Position numbers and translations under genes: made by a program
Part shown: positions 50,498 through 62,024 of the stretch, piece by piece
Position numbering within the stretch: the stretch's first letter is position 1
Layout: the number at the start of each line of letters is the position of its first letter
NCBI GenBank assembly: GCA_027405735.1
Contig: JAPEHQ010000021.1
Span: 620,001 to 684,000 of the forward strand
DNA from: Mucor racemosus
Lineage: Eukaryota; Mucoromycota; Mucoromycetes; Mucorales; Mucoraceae
Direction: 5' to 3'
Length of the DNA stretch: 64,000 nucleotides
Notes under the pieces: generated by a model
Database searches by the model: none
What the model was told of the DNA's origin: nothing
What the model saw: only the letters and a program-made list of their open reading frames with translations

Positions 50498-51036
50498 TTA
50501 TGCTGTTCCATTAATGTTTATAAATTTCAATAAAGATTGATCGAATTGATCTGAGCGAATTGGCATTTCTGGGGTATGAAAAGGGTTTTTCATGACAAAA
50601 TCACTATAAGTATCGTAAATCTTTTTCATGTACGAATCCACATTATTTTGTTGAGGTGCAGTGATAAGTAAGAATTTGGTACCTTTTTTTTTTCAGTTTA
50701 TAATCAATAACTGTAGGAATTTTATCTCAAATATTTTGCGTACCTGTAAGTGTTTGATTACAATAGAGCTTGAAATTCTCGGATTCCAACATCTCGATAC
50801 CCGAAGAATTATGAAGAGGTGAAATTTTAGATGTAATAGCATGCACACTATTATAAAATATTGGTTAACGGAGGTGGGTTCGTTTTTTATGACATGCACA
50901 ACATTATGATTTACCCATGAAATGTACCAGCTAAAACTAAATATTCATTACTCGATAATTTTTCGAGTTGATTTGTGAAATCTTTCTGATAAACAAGGCC
51001 ACCTGCTTTATTGATAATATATAAAGAATAGATCAT
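50498..51036 (-). CDS. TRS23: TRAPP complex subunit TRS23 (TRAPPC4)
   Basis: Three exons, complement of 50498-50682, 50744-50847 and 50915-51036, sum 411 nt and 136 aa. The longin-like/sybindin fold opens [20 protein letters not shown], continues [15 protein letters not shown], and ends with [10 protein letters not shown] and [20 protein letters not shown], the conserved Trs23 C-terminus. TRAPP core subunits form the GEF for Ypt1/Rab1 in ER-Golgi traffic. It is short like many Trs23 homologues and lacks the insertion of the 219-aa yeast and human proteins. Confidence 0.88.
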
Positions 51037-51226
51037 GTTGCTAAAGAGAACAAAACTTGGAATGAGCACATTTTGTTGAATTGTCTATTAAAACACCACC
51101 TTCCAATGTCACGTATACTCGGAACAGCTCAAATTTTATTACCTGTTTTGGCCAGCGCATTTCTGCGTATTATTTGTAAAAACATTTTCAAGATATCCAT
51201 CATTATACTACGCCTTTCTTCGTATC
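51037..51226. promoter_or_regulatory. Divergent promoter region, TRS23 / FANCJ helicase
   Basis: 190 bp separates the two start codons. It contains AACAAAACTTGGAATG and a GTCACGTATAC segment with a CACGT core. No established binding site is assigned. Confidence 0.35.
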
Positions 51227-54200
51227 ATGTCTATACCATATGATATATTTAATTTCTCAAAAAAGCAGCAAGCTGAGATGATGCAATTGGATTTACATGA
51301 TAATTTCCTTGCTCCTAATGAACCAACGGTACATAAGAAAAAGGTGCATACTCCTGGAGCAGGTCAAGCTATCACAATAGAAGGAATTCGTATAGATTTT
51401 CCATTAAAACCCTGTAAGAAACATATTCCGTAAATTAATATTTCAAATAACTGATAATTATACGTAGATGCTGCTCAAATTCAAATGATGACAAGAGTAA
51501 ATTTTTGTATTAATCAGCATGATTTCAATTTCTAAACCAAATGTTATTTTAGATTATCCATGCGTTGAATAATAAAGAAAATGCATTGTTAGAAAGTCCA
51601 ACAGGTAATCATTTATTGAAGCATAGCATTGATGTATATATATATATATATATGTATAACATTTATTCATTTCTGAATCAGGCTCGGGTAAATCACTTGC
51701 ATTATTATGTGCTGCGTTAGGTAAATTTTAAACATATGAAGATTTCACATCGATTAAACAATTTTATAGCATGGAGAGAGAATCAGGAAAAGATAAAAGC
51801 AGCAGAATTAATGAAAAGAAGACTTACTGAAAAACGACAAATCAATGATGATTCGGAAACAATCCAAGCAGCAGCTAAAAAAGTGAAAACTAGAATGGAA
51901 TCTCCACCGTCGTTTTGTAGCGATGATGACTTTCAACGACCATTAGTGAAGAGATTTATAGCAGAATCTGTTGATACAGACGAGGAAAAGTCTGAGGAAT
52001 TACCTCCAGATCCAGCTAGTACCGATGAAGCTAAGAATATGAAATACGAAACCTATAAAGAAGTACCTCGAATCTTTGTCGGCAGCAGAACGTAAGTAAT
52101 TAATGGATGGAAATCGACCAATGTCTAATGTATTCTAACCCTTGAATAGCCATAAACAGATTACTCAGCTTGTAGGCGAATTGAAAGGTAATACAAGATA
52201 CAGCCCTCGTAAGTATTTTCTATACCCAAATTATCTTGATCTGAGCATTTATTTACATTTACATGATTCAGGTACCACCATTTTGGGAAGTCGAGATCAT
52301 TTGTGCAGTAGGTTTAACTCTATAAAATATGAGAAATACAAACACTGACTGCTGCATATTCGAATAGTTCACCCAAAAGTGTCAAAATCTTCAAATAAAA
52401 CGGATGATTGGTAAAAAAGAGTGTATTTTGAACCCTGAGATTTGTTGATTCTTAACGAAATTTGTTTTTAGTACGCTATTATTAGACGAGAATAAATGCT
52501 CCTTTTCACACAAGACTCAAAAGATCCTCAATAACCCATCTTTACAAACAACAAATCGTATCTGGGATATAGAAGATATGGTTCAAATGGGTAAAAAGGT
52601 CCGAGGCTGTCCGTATTACGCTGCAAGAAAATTATACGAAGGTGCAGAGGTCATATTCTGCCCTTACAATTATATTATCGATCCAGTTATTCGGAAAATT
52701 CTCGATATCAACTTGAAAGATAGTATTGTGATCCTTGATGAAGCTCATAATATAGAAGATGCATCTAGATCAGCTGGATCTATAGATATAGATGAAACAT
52801 CATTAGAAGTTCTTATAAAAGAGTTAAAATTAGTTGCAAGATTTGGTGGTGAACAGGTTGCGCATTCTGATATGGAAGCTGTTATAAATAATCTTTTTGA
52901 TGCAGTGAAGTCTGATGATATTGAATATACAGTGAAGGAATATGAAAGACAATCTTGCCAGTGAGTTGAGATAAATTTGGTCAATGTACTTTTGAAGTTA
53001 ACATGCTGTTATCAAAAAGTTTCACAGGAAAAGATTTGATAGATAAATTAGAAGAAAGCAACATAACAATCAATACGTTTAATGACAAGTTATTACCAGC
53101 ATTCAAAACAATATCTGCTCATGCGGAAGATGTACGAAAAGCAAGAGAAAATAGTGCTACATCAGCTGCTGATGATTATGAAATGGAAGAAATTGATGGC
53201 CTTTCTTCACAAGTTCAAATACAAGGCACGCGAGCTGTTAGTAATGGTAGTTTAACAGTATTACAAGGCTTAGTTACAATTCTTACATTTATATTTGATT
53301 CTGAGCGATCAAACGCCAAGGATTACGAATTAGTATTTATGAGATCAATGCAAAGAGCGAATAGAAGACGAAGAAGAAATCAAAAACAAGATAATCCGGA
53401 GCCTTTGTGGATACATAAAATCGGTTTTTGGTGCTTGAATCCTGCTATCATATTCAGAGATATGTGCGAAAAGACTCATTCGGTCATTTTGACCAGTGGT
53501 ACACTGTCACCAGTAAGTTTATTGCTGTAAAAAAATGTATATTACAAATGTCTAATATCTCAATTTATAGTTGAATACATTTGCATCTGAACTTGGTGTT
53601 AGCTTGTAAGTTATTTATCAATATTGTGCATTAACTCCAACTAAAAGCAATTATCAATGTTTCAGTAAGGGAAGATTGGAAGCAAATCATGTAATTAAGC
53701 CATCGCAGGTGTGGATCAGTTCGATTCCTCAAGGGTAAGCAGGGTTTTATTGAAACAGATATAAAGTTACAAAAGCTCATTTCTGTTGCTTTAGACCAAA
53801 CCGGATACCATTAAAATGTGTTTATACCAACATGGAATCTTTGGTATTTCAAGATGAAGTCGGTGAAGGTAAGCTGATTATTTACTGTACTAGGATTTGT
53901 TATTAATTTGTCGTAGCTCTTTGTGATATCATTGATCGAGTGCCTTATGGTATCCTTGTCTTTCTACCATCTTATAAAGCATTAGATATGTTCTTGGATA
54001 GATGGAAGGTAAAAAAAAAAAAAAAATAGCAATATTATCTGTACATTTTGATGCAGAACTAACGCTATATTCATTTACTAGATTACTGGTGTGATGGACC
54101 GATTCAAAGCGAAGAAATTAGTATTATCAGGTAAATAAATTTGCATTAAAATATCGAAACATACTAATTTGAAGAATTCAGAACCGAAAGGCAGTGATAA

Positions 54201-55944
54201 AAAGGAATTTGAGGGTGTATTACACACATTTTATGATCAAATTGATATGGTAGAAGGCAGCATTGATGAAGAAAATCGAGATGGCGCTCTATTATTTGCA
54301 GTATTTCGAGGAAAAGTAAGCGAGGGTATTGATTTCAGTGATAACTATTGCCGTGCTGTAGTGACATTAGGTATTCCTTATCCAGGATTGTAGGTTAAGC
54401 TAGTTTCAATAATATGTGCATATACTAAATTTTATATACAGTAAAGATTTGGAGGTCAACCTAAAAAAAGACTACAACAATAGAATGAAATCTCAAGCGG
54501 GTGGTAAAGATCTCCTCTCTGGGCAAGAGTGGTATGAAGCTCAAGCTTATCGAGGTAAGGAATACACATACTAGGACTAAACTCTTTATATTAAATGATT
54601 TGTATAGCAATCAATCAAGCACTGGGAAGATGTATTAGACATAAAAATGTAAATATTTGTAAACTATCATCATAAAAAAGAAATTCACATGCCTTTTGCT
54701 AGGATTGGGGTGCTATCATACTCTTAGAAGAAAGATTTAATAATAGCAAAGTTGTGAATGGCCTTTCAAAGTGGGTGAAGGGACAATTTAGGCAATCGTC
54801 TAATTATGGAAGCTCTATGGAATCCCTTGAACAGTTCATCAATAGACAATTAGAAGAAGAACAAAAGAAAGCAGACGAAGCAAGGGAGAAACTGCGAATT
54901 CAACAGGAAGAGGAAGCAATTAAAATCGAAAACCAAAATCCTACGACCGAAGCAAATCCATTCCTGATACATAGTTCACAATCTTTTGAAGCAATCAAAG
55001 AAGAACAAGATATACCTTTGGTAAACAAGGAGAAGTTAACTTACCAAGAACAACCAAAGCAACATACGAACGAAATGGATTTACGTGGAAATTCCTTGCT
55101 TTCATTTAGTGTACAAAGACAACAACATGTAGTAACCACCAGTAAATATTTTAACCATTCTCTAGAAAATAGCACGAAGCCATTACAAAGTATTGAGAAT
55201 ACCATTGATACCCATGAGAATGAAGTTTTATCGCCTGCTGCTGTTTCTGAAGTAGACGATAATGATGGCTTGCCCATCCTATCCAACCCTCTTAAAGAAG
55301 ATTATCATGACAAAGTTATCGAAAACGATTTTGAGACTACCAATGACCATGATCTTATGCCACCACCACAGTTAACCTTTATAAAACCAGAATATGAAGA
55401 AGCAAATAACAGCAAAAATGATACCCCCTCATCTTCTTCTTCTGATAATGACACTATAAATTTTTCATGCCAGAAATGTTCCAGAAGTCTTATACAAGGT
55501 TCCCGCAGTGATATTGAATTGATTGAAGTGCACGATCTGATATGTATCCAAGATGCCACCAAAAATCGATGTATAGTTCAAGAAATCCGAAATCCAGCTT
55601 TTTGGGAAGCCTCTTCGTATCTACTAGGCGGTCCATTGGATATACAATCCCTACCATCTCGAGAAAGTCTATTATATGACAGGACTGATGAATTGTGTTT
55701 TCGATTACTCGCATGCGCTTGTAATTCTTCTGTTGATTTAGGCATGGTGGTTTGTTTGGCCACTAATCCTTCTAAAATACATCACGTCGGTAAGGTATAT
55801 TTATGGGGTTTTATAGATAATGCATTGGCGAATGGAAAAACATCTCCAAAATTCAAACAATTGTATAATAATTCTGAAGATTTAAATTTGGAAATTCCAA
55901 ATTCTCAATATTCTTCGGCGAATGATATATTTTATAATCTTTGA
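51227..55944 (+). CDS. FANCJ/BRIP1-type iron-sulfur DNA helicase
   Basis: Nineteen exons (first 51227-51413, last 54703-55944) sum to 3,672 nt, 1,223 aa; human BRIP1 has 1,249. Every intron is GT-AG and in phase. Motif order: [20 protein letters not shown] (Q-motif region), SPTGSGKS Walker A (about 87-94), [19 protein letters not shown], then further Fe-S cysteines (DDC, NKC, GCPYY, about 241-300), [10 protein letters not shown] (DEAH, about 345), [23 protein letters not shown], and [10 protein letters not shown] (motif VI). The GSRTH and SRDH motifs favour FANCJ over Chl1/DDX11, RTEL1 or XPD. It unwinds DNA 5'-3' in crosslink and G-quadruplex repair. A ~400-aa tail holds CQKCSRSL and CAC pairs, possibly a zinc site. 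Confidence 0.93.
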
Positions 55945-55996
55945 AACTATGTATATAGAAATACCAATTGTAAATAATAAAGAAGCATACTTGATA

Positions 55997-56180
55997 CATA
56001 TTGGCTCTTGTATGTATTGCTCTACATCAACAACGTATTGAATTGTAGTATTGTCTATAATATATATTAATAAAAGCAAATGTAATTTAAAAACCCATTC
56101 TAGTGAAAAATGCAATGGAATTTTGAGAACGGCACGATGCTCATGTACAAACCAATTTATGGCCATACAATCAGCTCATT
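55997..56180 (-). repeat. Rep-C copy 2
   Basis: Inverted copy of 43165-43345, starting about 50 bp past the stop of the FANCJ-like gene. Confidence 0.75.
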
Positions 56181-57059
56181 GATAATGTTGTAGGCTGTAT
56201 TTATGCTTTATTTAAAATAAGCCTTTGAATAATTAATAGCAATACAGTAAAACCTTAATTTTTGTATGAAATTTCGATACCTGCATCCTATAGCTGCTTG
56301 GGATATTTAAACAACCGCTTCCGGGCTGTCCGGTTATTTTTTCTAGAAATTTAAAGCTTGGAAATATTATTAGATGGCCGCTTCCGGAGATTGTTCGGCT
56401 TTTTTTGGAAGAGTGACCATTGGTAAAAATATGAACCATACACTATGTTGTATGCCACCAAGTATCATATGTTATCACCTTTGTAATGATCCAGTTACAT
56501 TACATAAGCAAATTGCACATATAAATAACAACCAAGAACGGATCAACTGCACATTAGTGAATTTATCTGTTCTTTCCTTTCCCTTATTATATTTATAACC
56601 ACAATCCAAATAAATATATATTATTACTTATTTATCATTGTTACTTATAACTAGGATTTCACAAACAACGCATCGTATTACGGTTAACCGAGTTTGACTG
56701 CTTTAACGGGCCGTTTTTTATGCAAACTCGAATGAGGGTATTCGAGTTTCTTCTTTTTTTTTTTTGTTAGCTAAGCTCGAAAACAGGATTGAAAAAATAC
56801 TTCAAGTTGTGAAACTGTCAAATATGCTATTATCAATTCATAATCCCATATTAACTTGACAATGTTGCTATTAACAGCCTCCTTAAGGCAAACCAATACT
56901 TGCTCCCACCCCGTTTTTTATCTGGGTTACAAAAGAACGGGCCGTTTTCCAACTCGAATCGAATGGCCGTTTCCGTTAAAACTCGATTCAAACTCGAATC
57001 GAAGCCCATTCCTACTTATAACCAATTATTATATAACTCCATATAATCAATCATAGGTA
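56181..57059. other. Repeat-like spacer with CTCGAAT hairpins
   Basis: There is no gene. At about 56723-56748 AACTCGAAT-GAGGG-TATTCGAGTT forms a perfect short hairpin. Related ACTCGAATCGAA words recur at about 56953-57003. CAGTAAAACCTTAATTTTTG at 56236 resembles a pogo-type terminal repeat, but no partner is found. Confidence 0.35.
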
Positions 57060-57690
57060 ATAATCGTATACTAGTAATAGCAATTACAATTAGTAACACC
57101 AACCTCTCATATCCAATCATAGAATCAGAGTCAGACATATAATCCTCTATATTATATATCCAGTTTGACAATCCATTGATCTATTACAACCTTCTACAGT
57201 ATCAATACATCTTACAATCTATTGATTACGACATGTATTGAAGTGCAAAGTCTTGATATCGGATATAAAAAACTCCTAGCGTACTAAGTTCAATCCAGTA
57301 ATTACCAAAAACGCTTGGACCTCAATTATGATACCATATTATTTCATCCCAGCGGTTAATTAATCAAGTAGCTATCAAATCAACATCCAAGCACAGTTAG
57401 CGCAACATTGAAACAAGGTAATTCACAAGCTCTGCAAGAACGGCTAAATTATGATTGATCCATTTCAATCCATAGATTACTATCAAACAGATCCAATGGT
57501 TCAATAGTGCCTTAAATTACATCTCAGGATCTCAATGTCAAATCAATATAAAAGGCCATACTTTTACATCTAAATAAACGATATCTTGTTGTTTTTATTA
57601 TACAGTTGAAGAACTGATTAATTACTCATTCTTTTATAATTGTATTCTTTTTTAAGTACTATTTATCAATCCTGAAAATATACGACAGCT
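57060..57690 (-). repeat. Rep-D copy 2 (uninterrupted LTR target)
   Basis: Reverse complement of 26866-27141 plus 27492-27570, continuous across the LTR insertion point (GATATCAAGACTTTGC on the minus strand). It has about 125 bp extra at 57330-57458 relative to copy 1. Confidence 0.7.
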
Positions 57691-57784
57691 AGACATATGC
57701 AAAACTTACTAAGAAAAAAAAAGGAGGATCATATGCGATGAGAAGCAAGGTCATCGGAGATTCTCTTTCGAAATTCATATCCTA

Positions 57785-57895
57785 ATACCAAAGGGCTTCC
57801 CCTTTGGCGGGTTTGAACTCACGAATATGTGTGTCGCACTCAATTTGTAGCGCATGCGTTACCCGTTAAGCTTGTCACTCTCCTTTGGTCTACAA
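57785..57895 (-). tRNA. tRNA-like sequence, probably a pseudogene or SINE head
   Basis: On the minus strand AGCTTAACGGGTAACGC resembles an A box/D arm and GAGTTCAAACCCGCC a B box/T arm, about 60 nt apart. ACCAAAGG and CCTTTGGT close the segment. The T stem pairs poorly and no clean 7-nt anticodon loop can be drawn, so a functional tRNA is unlikely. Confidence 0.35.
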
Positions 57896-58789
57896 TTTTA
57901 ATCCCCATACATGTGAACATGTATTTGTCACTTTTTCTTTATTATCTGGGAAATGCAGCAAATTAAGGTGTATATTTTTTTTTTGGAAATGATAATAGAG
58001 CTTTCCAGAAATTGGTAGTAGAAATCATCTGAAAAAAATGCCAATCTGTGATGGATATATAAACAAAACTCAATGTTAGTACATTAATATTAAGCTGTAT
58101 AACACAAAAATTGAATATGGATGAATGTAAAGCAATATTTGCCAAAATGGGAGTTAGTATAATAACATGAGCTACAACGCAGCACAGAAGCTCAAGTAAT
58201 ATTCAACAGATGCGGCTGCATTGGAAAATTCAGTTTTTAGGTGTAGAAATACCTATTTTTTTTTAGAAAAATTTGTTTATTGATTAGACCGCGTACTCTA
58301 AGAGTAAAAGGTCAGAGTGAAGAGGCGGGTACAATTGAGATGAAATAAAATAATAAAAGAATCCTGGAAATACCGACCTAAACTAACTAAAACTAATTGA
58401 ACTTATTATGTCAATGTTACAGAAGGGAGCGGCAGAAATACTTAGAATTATACTGAAAAACCAAAGTACGCATTTTTCATCAAATTAAAGACAGACACCA
58501 ACTTTCCAATCCACCAGTGTTAAATGCAAATATCAACTATATAATCTCTAGCAATGCGAAATAGTAGTAATATAATATACTGTATGAATTAATCAGTTTG
58601 ACAATTATAACCAATGGTAATAATAATAGTAATAAAAATAGGATCAAGTTTTTAAAGGAATAACAAAAACCTAACAGTAATACGCTAGTAAATTTTAATT
58701 CAACTCACTATCATTCAATATGACTAAATATTAATGAATCAGAGAAAATACAACTGGTAAATGAAAAGCTGATATGTACTCAATGTACA
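57896..58789. other. Spacer with no recognised gene
   Basis: About 890 bp, AT-rich with many short stops in all frames. No repeat of the families named here is recognised. Confidence 0.4.
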
Positions 58790-59309
58790 TTGAGGTCAAG
58801 ATAGATAAAAAGTGCATTTATTTTGTAGTCGAAATCGCAGCATTTTGATGGATAGAAATTACAGGACCAAGATGTTGTGTTTACTTCAGGATTTTCAAAA
58901 GGGTTCAAAAGCATTCTTCATTAAAGTCAACTAGATGTTGAATGCTTACCATATGCGATTTGTATCATTTTGTCTTTTATTTAATTGCTGTATTATTAAA
59001 AATCAATGCTTTTCATAGCTTATAACAATGACAATGGGATGTTTCTGATTTCAGATTGGCGGCATTTTTCATAATAAGGTGGACTGATGATACATTTAAT
59101 ACTACTGTTGATGGAACAAGTCAATTTAATTTATGTAATTTGAATGGAAATACCGAGAAATTATTTGTAAGTACTTAATACGTTAGTTCTGCTAAAGGAT
59201 TGAATAAATTGGCTTGAGACAAAGAGGATGAAAGAGCGGCAATAGGTTTCAGTGATGCCCATGTTTATGCTTATGTTTATGTTTATGTTTATGATGTTGG
59301 GGGGTAAGA
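58790..59309 (+). pseudogene. Dynein intermediate chain gene fragment (copy 3)
   Basis: Same fragment as 45001-45490, inverted. FNTTVDGTSQFNL, a gap, then GLNKLA with an in-frame TGA replacing Trp, and a degraded SDAHVYAYV.. end expanded by TTTATG repeats (about 59266-59292). It is more decayed than copy 2 and joins Rep-B copy 3. Confidence 0.75.
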
Positions 59310-60973
59310 CTATAACTTAATGTAAACTACCTCTAGTGCAATAATTATAAAATAACGCTATATTATTATCGAATAAACTACCACACAATATTAAAATGTA
59401 TAAAGATTTATAGTAATAAGCTTGAATCAAGTGGGTACAGCATTGTAAATTCTTGAAAAAGTTCTCAAGTATTATAAAATCTCTTATTTTTAAGACTTAC
59501 AACGCTTATCAGCGGAACATTAATTTAGAAAATTATTTTTGTCCAGATCATCAATTTTGACATTTTTTAATTTTTTTTTTCTGATTTTGTAAATCTAGAG
59601 TTAATTATACTACCAATTATGAAAACAAAAAATATACACATATAAAAAATTTAGCGCTCTATTTGCTCAATAAAAAATAATAAACTTTTTTATTGCAAAA
59701 AATTACATGAAAATTCTTTAATCAAAAAACCGTTTTTGGGACAAAAGTACAAATTTTTATTACTTAATGTTTGATGTTAAGTTTTTATCAAATGCGTATT
59801 AGTTATAGCTACAATTTGTTCTCACAATATAGTATATTTAAACGTTGATTTTGGTATCAAAAATCGATTTTTCTGTTTTTTGATCAAAATCATGAGTGTT
59901 AGTAAGGATAAAATGAGCCCAAAAAAATGTCCGCTAAAAAAGCTGAATTTTTAGACCTTACATGGTTAAATATTAGAAAAGTAAAAAAAAAAAAAAAAAA
60001 AAAACGCACATTTTGATTTGAAGCTTAGATATATACCATAGTATAAAGGACTTAGCCGTTCGATTGTGTTATGCTCAATTATGGCATCGCTCTACGGACT
60101 CGCTTTTGCAATTTTTTAATGAATGTATGATATGACAGATGGTTTTTCTAGTAGAAAAATGTATGTTTTTTTGATAGAGTATATTGCCTATTTTGTTTAG
60201 TTTATGGGTTGATACGCTGTAATGCTGCCTTTACATTGGCTAAAATGTGCAATTTAGCAGAATTTTAAATGCGCTAAATAATGTAAAGCCTTGCAAATTC
60301 TTTTCTACGTGTGTTGTTTCTCTCTTTTTGTTTTCATATTCCAAGGATATTATTCACCGTTTGATAAGGCATATCAGACTATTATCAAGCTGGTATTCTT
60401 TTCTTTTATCTGAATACGCATGTTAACATAGGAGATTAATGTTTTTAATATAGGTAGCATTCGTTATATCAAAGGCTGATATTTTTATTTATAATTAACT
60501 GCATTCTAAGATGAAATAGCATTATTTACTACTGTATTGTGGACGTATTTCTTGATTACCAGATCAAATCGAAGGCAATGATATTTATATCTACTCAATG
60601 AAAAGCTAGAACTGGCTACAAACTCAGGAAATGTTCCAGAAAAGTGATAAAATTTCAAATGGTATAGAAACTAAAATAAAGAGAACAATTTAATGTCTTG
60701 CCTAATAACTATATTTATGATCGTCGCTATATTTGAAACAAATCTTTTTATAGCTGACAATGGTAAATTAAAATAGGAAGTTTAAAGAAGGTTAATTTGT
60801 TTAAACGTTATGAGTGATAACGTAACATTGTAACATCTACAATTTTAGATTTTGCTTGCATATAAGTTTAAGCAGCAAGTGTTATTTAATTTTAATGCTC
60901 GAGCAAAAACCATTGTTGCTGTAAACATTATTATAGCTATAAAAATATTTACAAATGATGATAATCGTAAATA
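59310..60973 (-). repeat. Rep-B copy 3 (inverted, most diverged)
   Basis: About 1.66 kb, roughly 85% similar by eye to copies 1 and 2. It includes an A-run of about 20 at 59983-60002 within the recurrent frame (MSAKKAEFLDLTWLNIRK). Its end abuts a small CAGTAATCGTGCTATATAAG element. Confidence 0.75.
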
Positions 60974-61033
60974 CAGTAATCGTGCTATATAAGGCTGTGC
61001 CAAAAACAATTTAGCTTTATACAAAGCGACACA
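60974..61033. mobile_element. Degenerate MITE related to 61558-61642
   Basis: It begins CAGTAATCGTGCTATATAAG and ends near a diverged inverted partner (GCTTTATACAAAGCGACAC). It is shorter than the intact element and lies exactly at the Rep-B end. Confidence 0.4.
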
Positions 61034-61099
61034 TAATATGATCAAAATTTTAGTATTTACATTTTAATATTTTTTTAAATTTTAATTTTTAGAATTTGT

Positions 61100-61178
61100 C
61101 GCACAGTGTAATGGTTTTTATATCAATCTTGTTAAGCTAATAAGGTCCCGAGTTCGGCTCTCAGCTGTTGCAGTCTTG
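61100..61178 (+). tRNA. tRNA-like pseudogene (Asn-GTT-like)
   Basis: GTGTAATGG (D arm-like), CTTGTTAAG in the anticodon position (GTT), and GGTCCCGAGTTCGGCTCTCA (T arm with four of five stem pairs) occur in tRNA order and spacing, ending TGTTGCA. The acceptor and anticodon stems are not fully paired, hence pseudogene. Confidence 0.45.
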
Positions 61179-61557
61179 GCTCTTGCTAAGTTAGTGATAT
61201 TTGTAGCTTTTTCTTCTCCTGAAAAACATAACTCGAATCGCATAATTTAGGGACAATTAATGCAGATATTTTTATTGATTTTATTTTTAACACAAAAAAG
61301 TATTTTTTTGTTAATGTTTACGAGGAGCAAAATAATCGTAAAGATCAGATTGCTTTAATATTTCTAGATCTTCAGATGATGTCTAAGGTCGATCTGACTA
61401 CCAAACAAAATTGATATTTGTAGTTTACTACACTACATATTCGGATAATGCAAATTGATGAGGTAAAAAGGAAGGTAATAAAGGATGATCTGTGCGTCCC
61501 AATATAACAGGTATGAAAAATAGCCTTAATACATAAATTGGGCTGTTTTATATATTG

Positions 61558-61642
61558 CAGTCATCCGCGTTATATAAGGCTATGCTCTCTATAAGGCTGA
61601 AAACCACTTCCAAAAAGTTAGCCTTATATAGCGCGGCTACTG
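61558..61642. mobile_element. 85-bp MITE with 5-bp target duplication
   Basis: Terminal inverted repeats of about 22 bp (CAGTCATCCGCGTTATATAA left, CAGTAGCCGCGCTATATAAG on the reverse right end) are flanked by TATTG at 61553-61557 and 61643-61647. The CAGT ends recall pogo/Tigger-type DNA transposons. No coding capacity. Confidence 0.75.
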
Positions 61643-61892
61643 TATTGTGTATACACATAATAGATTCTTGTGTTCTTCCGTAGTAATAAGTAGTATTATA
61701 CAAGTCGTGTTTTGCAATGTCTAACTTAGATAAATTACAAAATTCGAGCCACCGAAGAACTAAGATTTGGAATTATATATTCCGTCTTCAATTTAAAACA
61801 AGGACAAAAAAGTATATAAAAAAGTGGGCATTCTACTGTTACCAATTAACCAGTATATTGATAGATGCTAAAATTAGGATCATTTGATATAT

Positions 61893-62024
61893 GCACTATA
61901 AAGAAAAAATCTCTTAATTGTGCCACATTAAGGAAAATAAGAAAATTTTCATTGCTTATTTTTTTAAATTTTGCCTTAATATGGCACAATTAAGAGAATT
62001 AAGAGATTCTTTCTTCATAGTGAT
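61893..62024. mobile_element. 132-bp palindromic MITE
   Basis: Inverted ends of about 40 bp: CACTATAAAGAAAAAATCTC on the left and, reverse-complemented from the right, CACTATGAAGAAAGAATCTC. Both continue into TTAATTGTGCCA. The right arm has an extra 8-bp AATTCTCT-type duplication. It sits at the left edge of recognisable Rep-A copy 6. Confidence 0.7.

Noticed and set aside
51736..51769. Start codon upstream of the WRENQEKI exon of the helicase
   Set aside because: It is intronic; the acceptor at 51769 joins the exon to the Walker A exon in phase.
56374..56598. 74-codon frame with several cysteines
   Set aside because: No recognisable motif; in a repeat-like spacer with no splice or codon support.
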